Assembly: GCA_015069065.1 (NCBI GenBank)
Contig: SVJI01000073.1
Coordinates: 1 to 7,219 of the forward strand
From: Oscillospiraceae bacterium
GTDB taxonomy: Bacteria; Bacillota; Clostridia; UMGS1883
DNA: 7,219 bases
Reading direction: 5' to 3'
Shown here: piece after piece, positions 6,200 through 7,219 of the stretch
Numbering within the stretch: position 1 is the stretch's first letter
Layout of the letters: each line of letters begins with the position of its first letter
Translations under genes and position numbers: made by a program
The notes under the pieces: generated by a model
Database searches by the model: none
Told to the model about the DNA's origin: nothing
Seen by the model: only the letters and a program-made list of their open reading frames with translations

Positions 6200-7219
6200 T
6201 TAATCCTCCTCAAATACTATCTTATTCAGCGCATTTATATATGCCCTGATGCTTGCTGCGACAATATCAGTAGAAATGCCGTTTCCTGAATAAAGCTTTC
6301 CGTTATTACGAAGCCTGACAAGAGCGCTTCCCAAAGCTTCCTTTCCGTCAGTAACTGCCTGAACCTGAAAATCGTCAAGCTCGTAATGGTAGCCAATGCT
6401 CTGCTCAATAGCACGAAAAACTGAGTCAATAGGACCGTCGCCTGTGCTTACTCCGCAAAGGATTTCGTCACCGCATTTCAGTGTTATCTGTGACATGGAG
6501 CTGGTAAGATTACCGCAGGTTGTGGAATAGCTTTCCAGATGGTAGGTAGAGGGTGCCTGCATAGCAGAGCTTGCGATAAGTGCTTCAAATTCTTTTGCAC
6601 CCACACTGCCCTTCTTTTCACAAACCTGAGAAAGAGCCTTGAATACCTTACCCTTATCCTCGTCTGAAAGGTCATATCCAAGAATACCTGCCGCATATGC
6701 GACATCGGAAAGAGTGCTGTCTGCATCAAGAAGTATCTTCTTCTTCTCGCTTACATCAGCTGCGCTCTCATATGTTTCATGATTTATCTTAGAAAGTAAA
6801 TCGTCAATACTTGCATGAATTTTTGTATTTACGAGGGAAATTTCTGCACCGATTGCATTTCCTCTGGCACTTACTGCCTTAGAAATCGCACCCATGGAGA
6901 GGACTCCGCTGCCCGCCATTGCGCACTTTAAGCCTGCGGCACCTGCAGAAATCGCGGAAACTCCAGATGAAACTGCCATACCGAGATTGTCTGACACCTG
7001 AACATACACAGGTACGCTTACCTCATCGGTAACTTTTTTAACGAGCGATGCAATCTCTTCAGGGAGAGATACGCCTGCATCATCACAGATTGTAATAACA
7101 CCTGCACCGCTTTTCTGTGCTTCCTTAACTGCACGGATAAGGAAATCTTCATCCGCACGGGTTGCATCAAGCGCTGAAAACTCAACATCAGCACAAAGAC
7201 TCTTTGCACAAGCTACAAG
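6200..7219 (-). CDS. LeuA (2-isopropylmalate synthase)-like protein, 5'-truncated by window edge, probably catalytically inactive
   Basis: The frame is open from the right edge to a TAA at 6202-6200, giving 339 residues; the true start lies outside. Visible residues 1-120 follow the second half of an HMGL-like (DRE-TIM) barrel: DVEFSALDATR at 11-21, then SDNLGMAV at 76-83. Residues about 225-339 are a well-kept LeuA dimerisation/allosteric domain, with GDGPID (260-265), GISTDIVAAS (314-323) and AYINALNK (326-333). Known 2-isopropylmalate synthases condense acetyl-CoA with 2-oxoisovalerate and are inhibited by leucine through this domain. Here the metal-binding HxH is Q74/S76, the following D is N78, and the GxGERxGN loop reads GSGVLSMG (103-110). 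The segment between that loop and the LGY at 180-182 is about 70 residues, shorter than in LeuA as I recall it, and I find no HQDG-type motif in it. Catalysis therefore looks lost while the regulatory domain is retained. Its stop is one base before the next ATG and it carries that gene's ribosome binding site, so translation is probably coupled. The N-terminal DRE motif cannot be seen. Family assignment is firm; the inactive state is inference. Confidence 0.85.
   Translation of the reverse strand, partial: LVACAKSLCADVEFSALDATRADEDFLIRAVKEAQKSGAGVITICDDAGVSLPEEIASLVKKVTDEVSVPVYVQVSDNLGMAVSSGVSAISAGAAGLKCAMAGSGVLSMGAISKAVSARGNAIGAEISLVNTKIHASIDDLLSKINHETYESAADVSEKKKILLDADSTLSDVAYAAGILGYDLSDEDKGKVFKALSQVCEKKGSVGAKEFEALIASSAMQAPSTYHLESYSTTCGNLTSSMSQITLKCGDEILCGVSTGDGPIDSVFRAIEQSIGYHYELDDFQVQAVTDGKEALGSALVRLRNNGKLYSGNGISTDIVAASIRAYINALNKIVFEED
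6205..6211 (-). promoter_or_regulatory. Ribosome binding site GAGGAGG of the TIM barrel/acyl-CoA synthetase fusion
   Basis: On the minus strand GAGGAGG ends 6 bases before the ATG at 6198. It lies within the last codons of the LeuA-like gene (Glu-Glu-Asp-stop). This decides the start: the upstream in-frame TTG at 6213 overlaps the site itself and would leave it without one. The LeuA-like stop and this ATG are separated by a single base, a layout typical of translational coupling. Confidence 0.85.

Noticed and set aside
6199..6213. Upstream TTG start (6213) for the fusion protein, adding five residues
   Set aside because: It overlaps the GAGGAGG site, has no site of its own, and the ATG at 6198 opens directly on the first barrel strand.
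6200..7009. A self-contained 269-residue protein starting at a GTG at 7009
   Set aside because: The same frame continues without a stop to the window edge, and the 70 residues upstream match the LeuA barrel, so the GTG is an internal valine codon.
1..7219. Mobile element or recent horizontal transfer
   Set aside because: No transposase, integrase, terminal repeats, tRNA or change of base composition was seen; gene packing and orientation are uniform.

Overview
The window is one strand-consistent block of seven genes, all on the minus strand and transcribed from right (7219) to left (1). They are packed with gaps of 0-18 bases or short overlaps, so this looks like the middle of a single operon. 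The first gene (LeuA-like) is cut at its 5' end by the right edge and the last (vorA-like) at its 3' end by the left edge. No promoter, terminator, RNA gene, repeat array, CRISPR array or mobile element is visible. No non-coding stretch exceeds about 20 bases. Moderate-to-low GC, strong AAAGGA/GGAGG ribosome binding sites and the protein styles suggest an anaerobic Clostridia bacterium, probably Ruminococcus-like (Oscillospiraceae). That assignment is inference from style, not from a marker gene.

Layout in transcription order: (1) 7219-6200, the C-terminal 339 residues of a LeuA (2-isopropylmalate synthase) homologue with an intact-looking leucine-type regulatory domain but a catalytic barrel that has lost its signature metal-binding residues; (2) 6198-3736, an 820-residue fusion of a xylose-isomerase-like TIM barrel to a complete acyl-CoA synthetase; (3) 3730-2663, branched-chain aminotransferase IlvE; (4) 2681-1992, a ParA/MinD-like P-loop ATPase of unknown role; (5) 1989-1786, a two-cluster ferredoxin subunit; (6) 1767-703, VorB, the alpha subunit of a 2-oxoacid:ferredoxin oxidoreductase; (7) 703-1, the thiamine-diphosphate (VorA-type) subunit of the same enzyme. 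The gamma subunit is not in the window and would be expected just beyond position 1.

Together these genes spell a short reversible path: branched-chain amino acid <-> 2-oxoacid (IlvE) <-> branched acyl-CoA + CO2 + reduced ferredoxin (Vor complex), and acyl-CoA <-> free branched fatty acid (acyl-CoA synthetase domain). Run in the reductive direction it would let the cell build valine, leucine and isoleucine from isobutyrate, isovalerate and 2-methylbutyrate, a habit known physiologically in rumen cellulolytic bacteria. The unusual parts are the apparently catalytically dead LeuA-like protein, the TIM-barrel/acyl-CoA-synthetase fusion with an altered barrel active site, and the extra ATPase in the oxidoreductase cluster.
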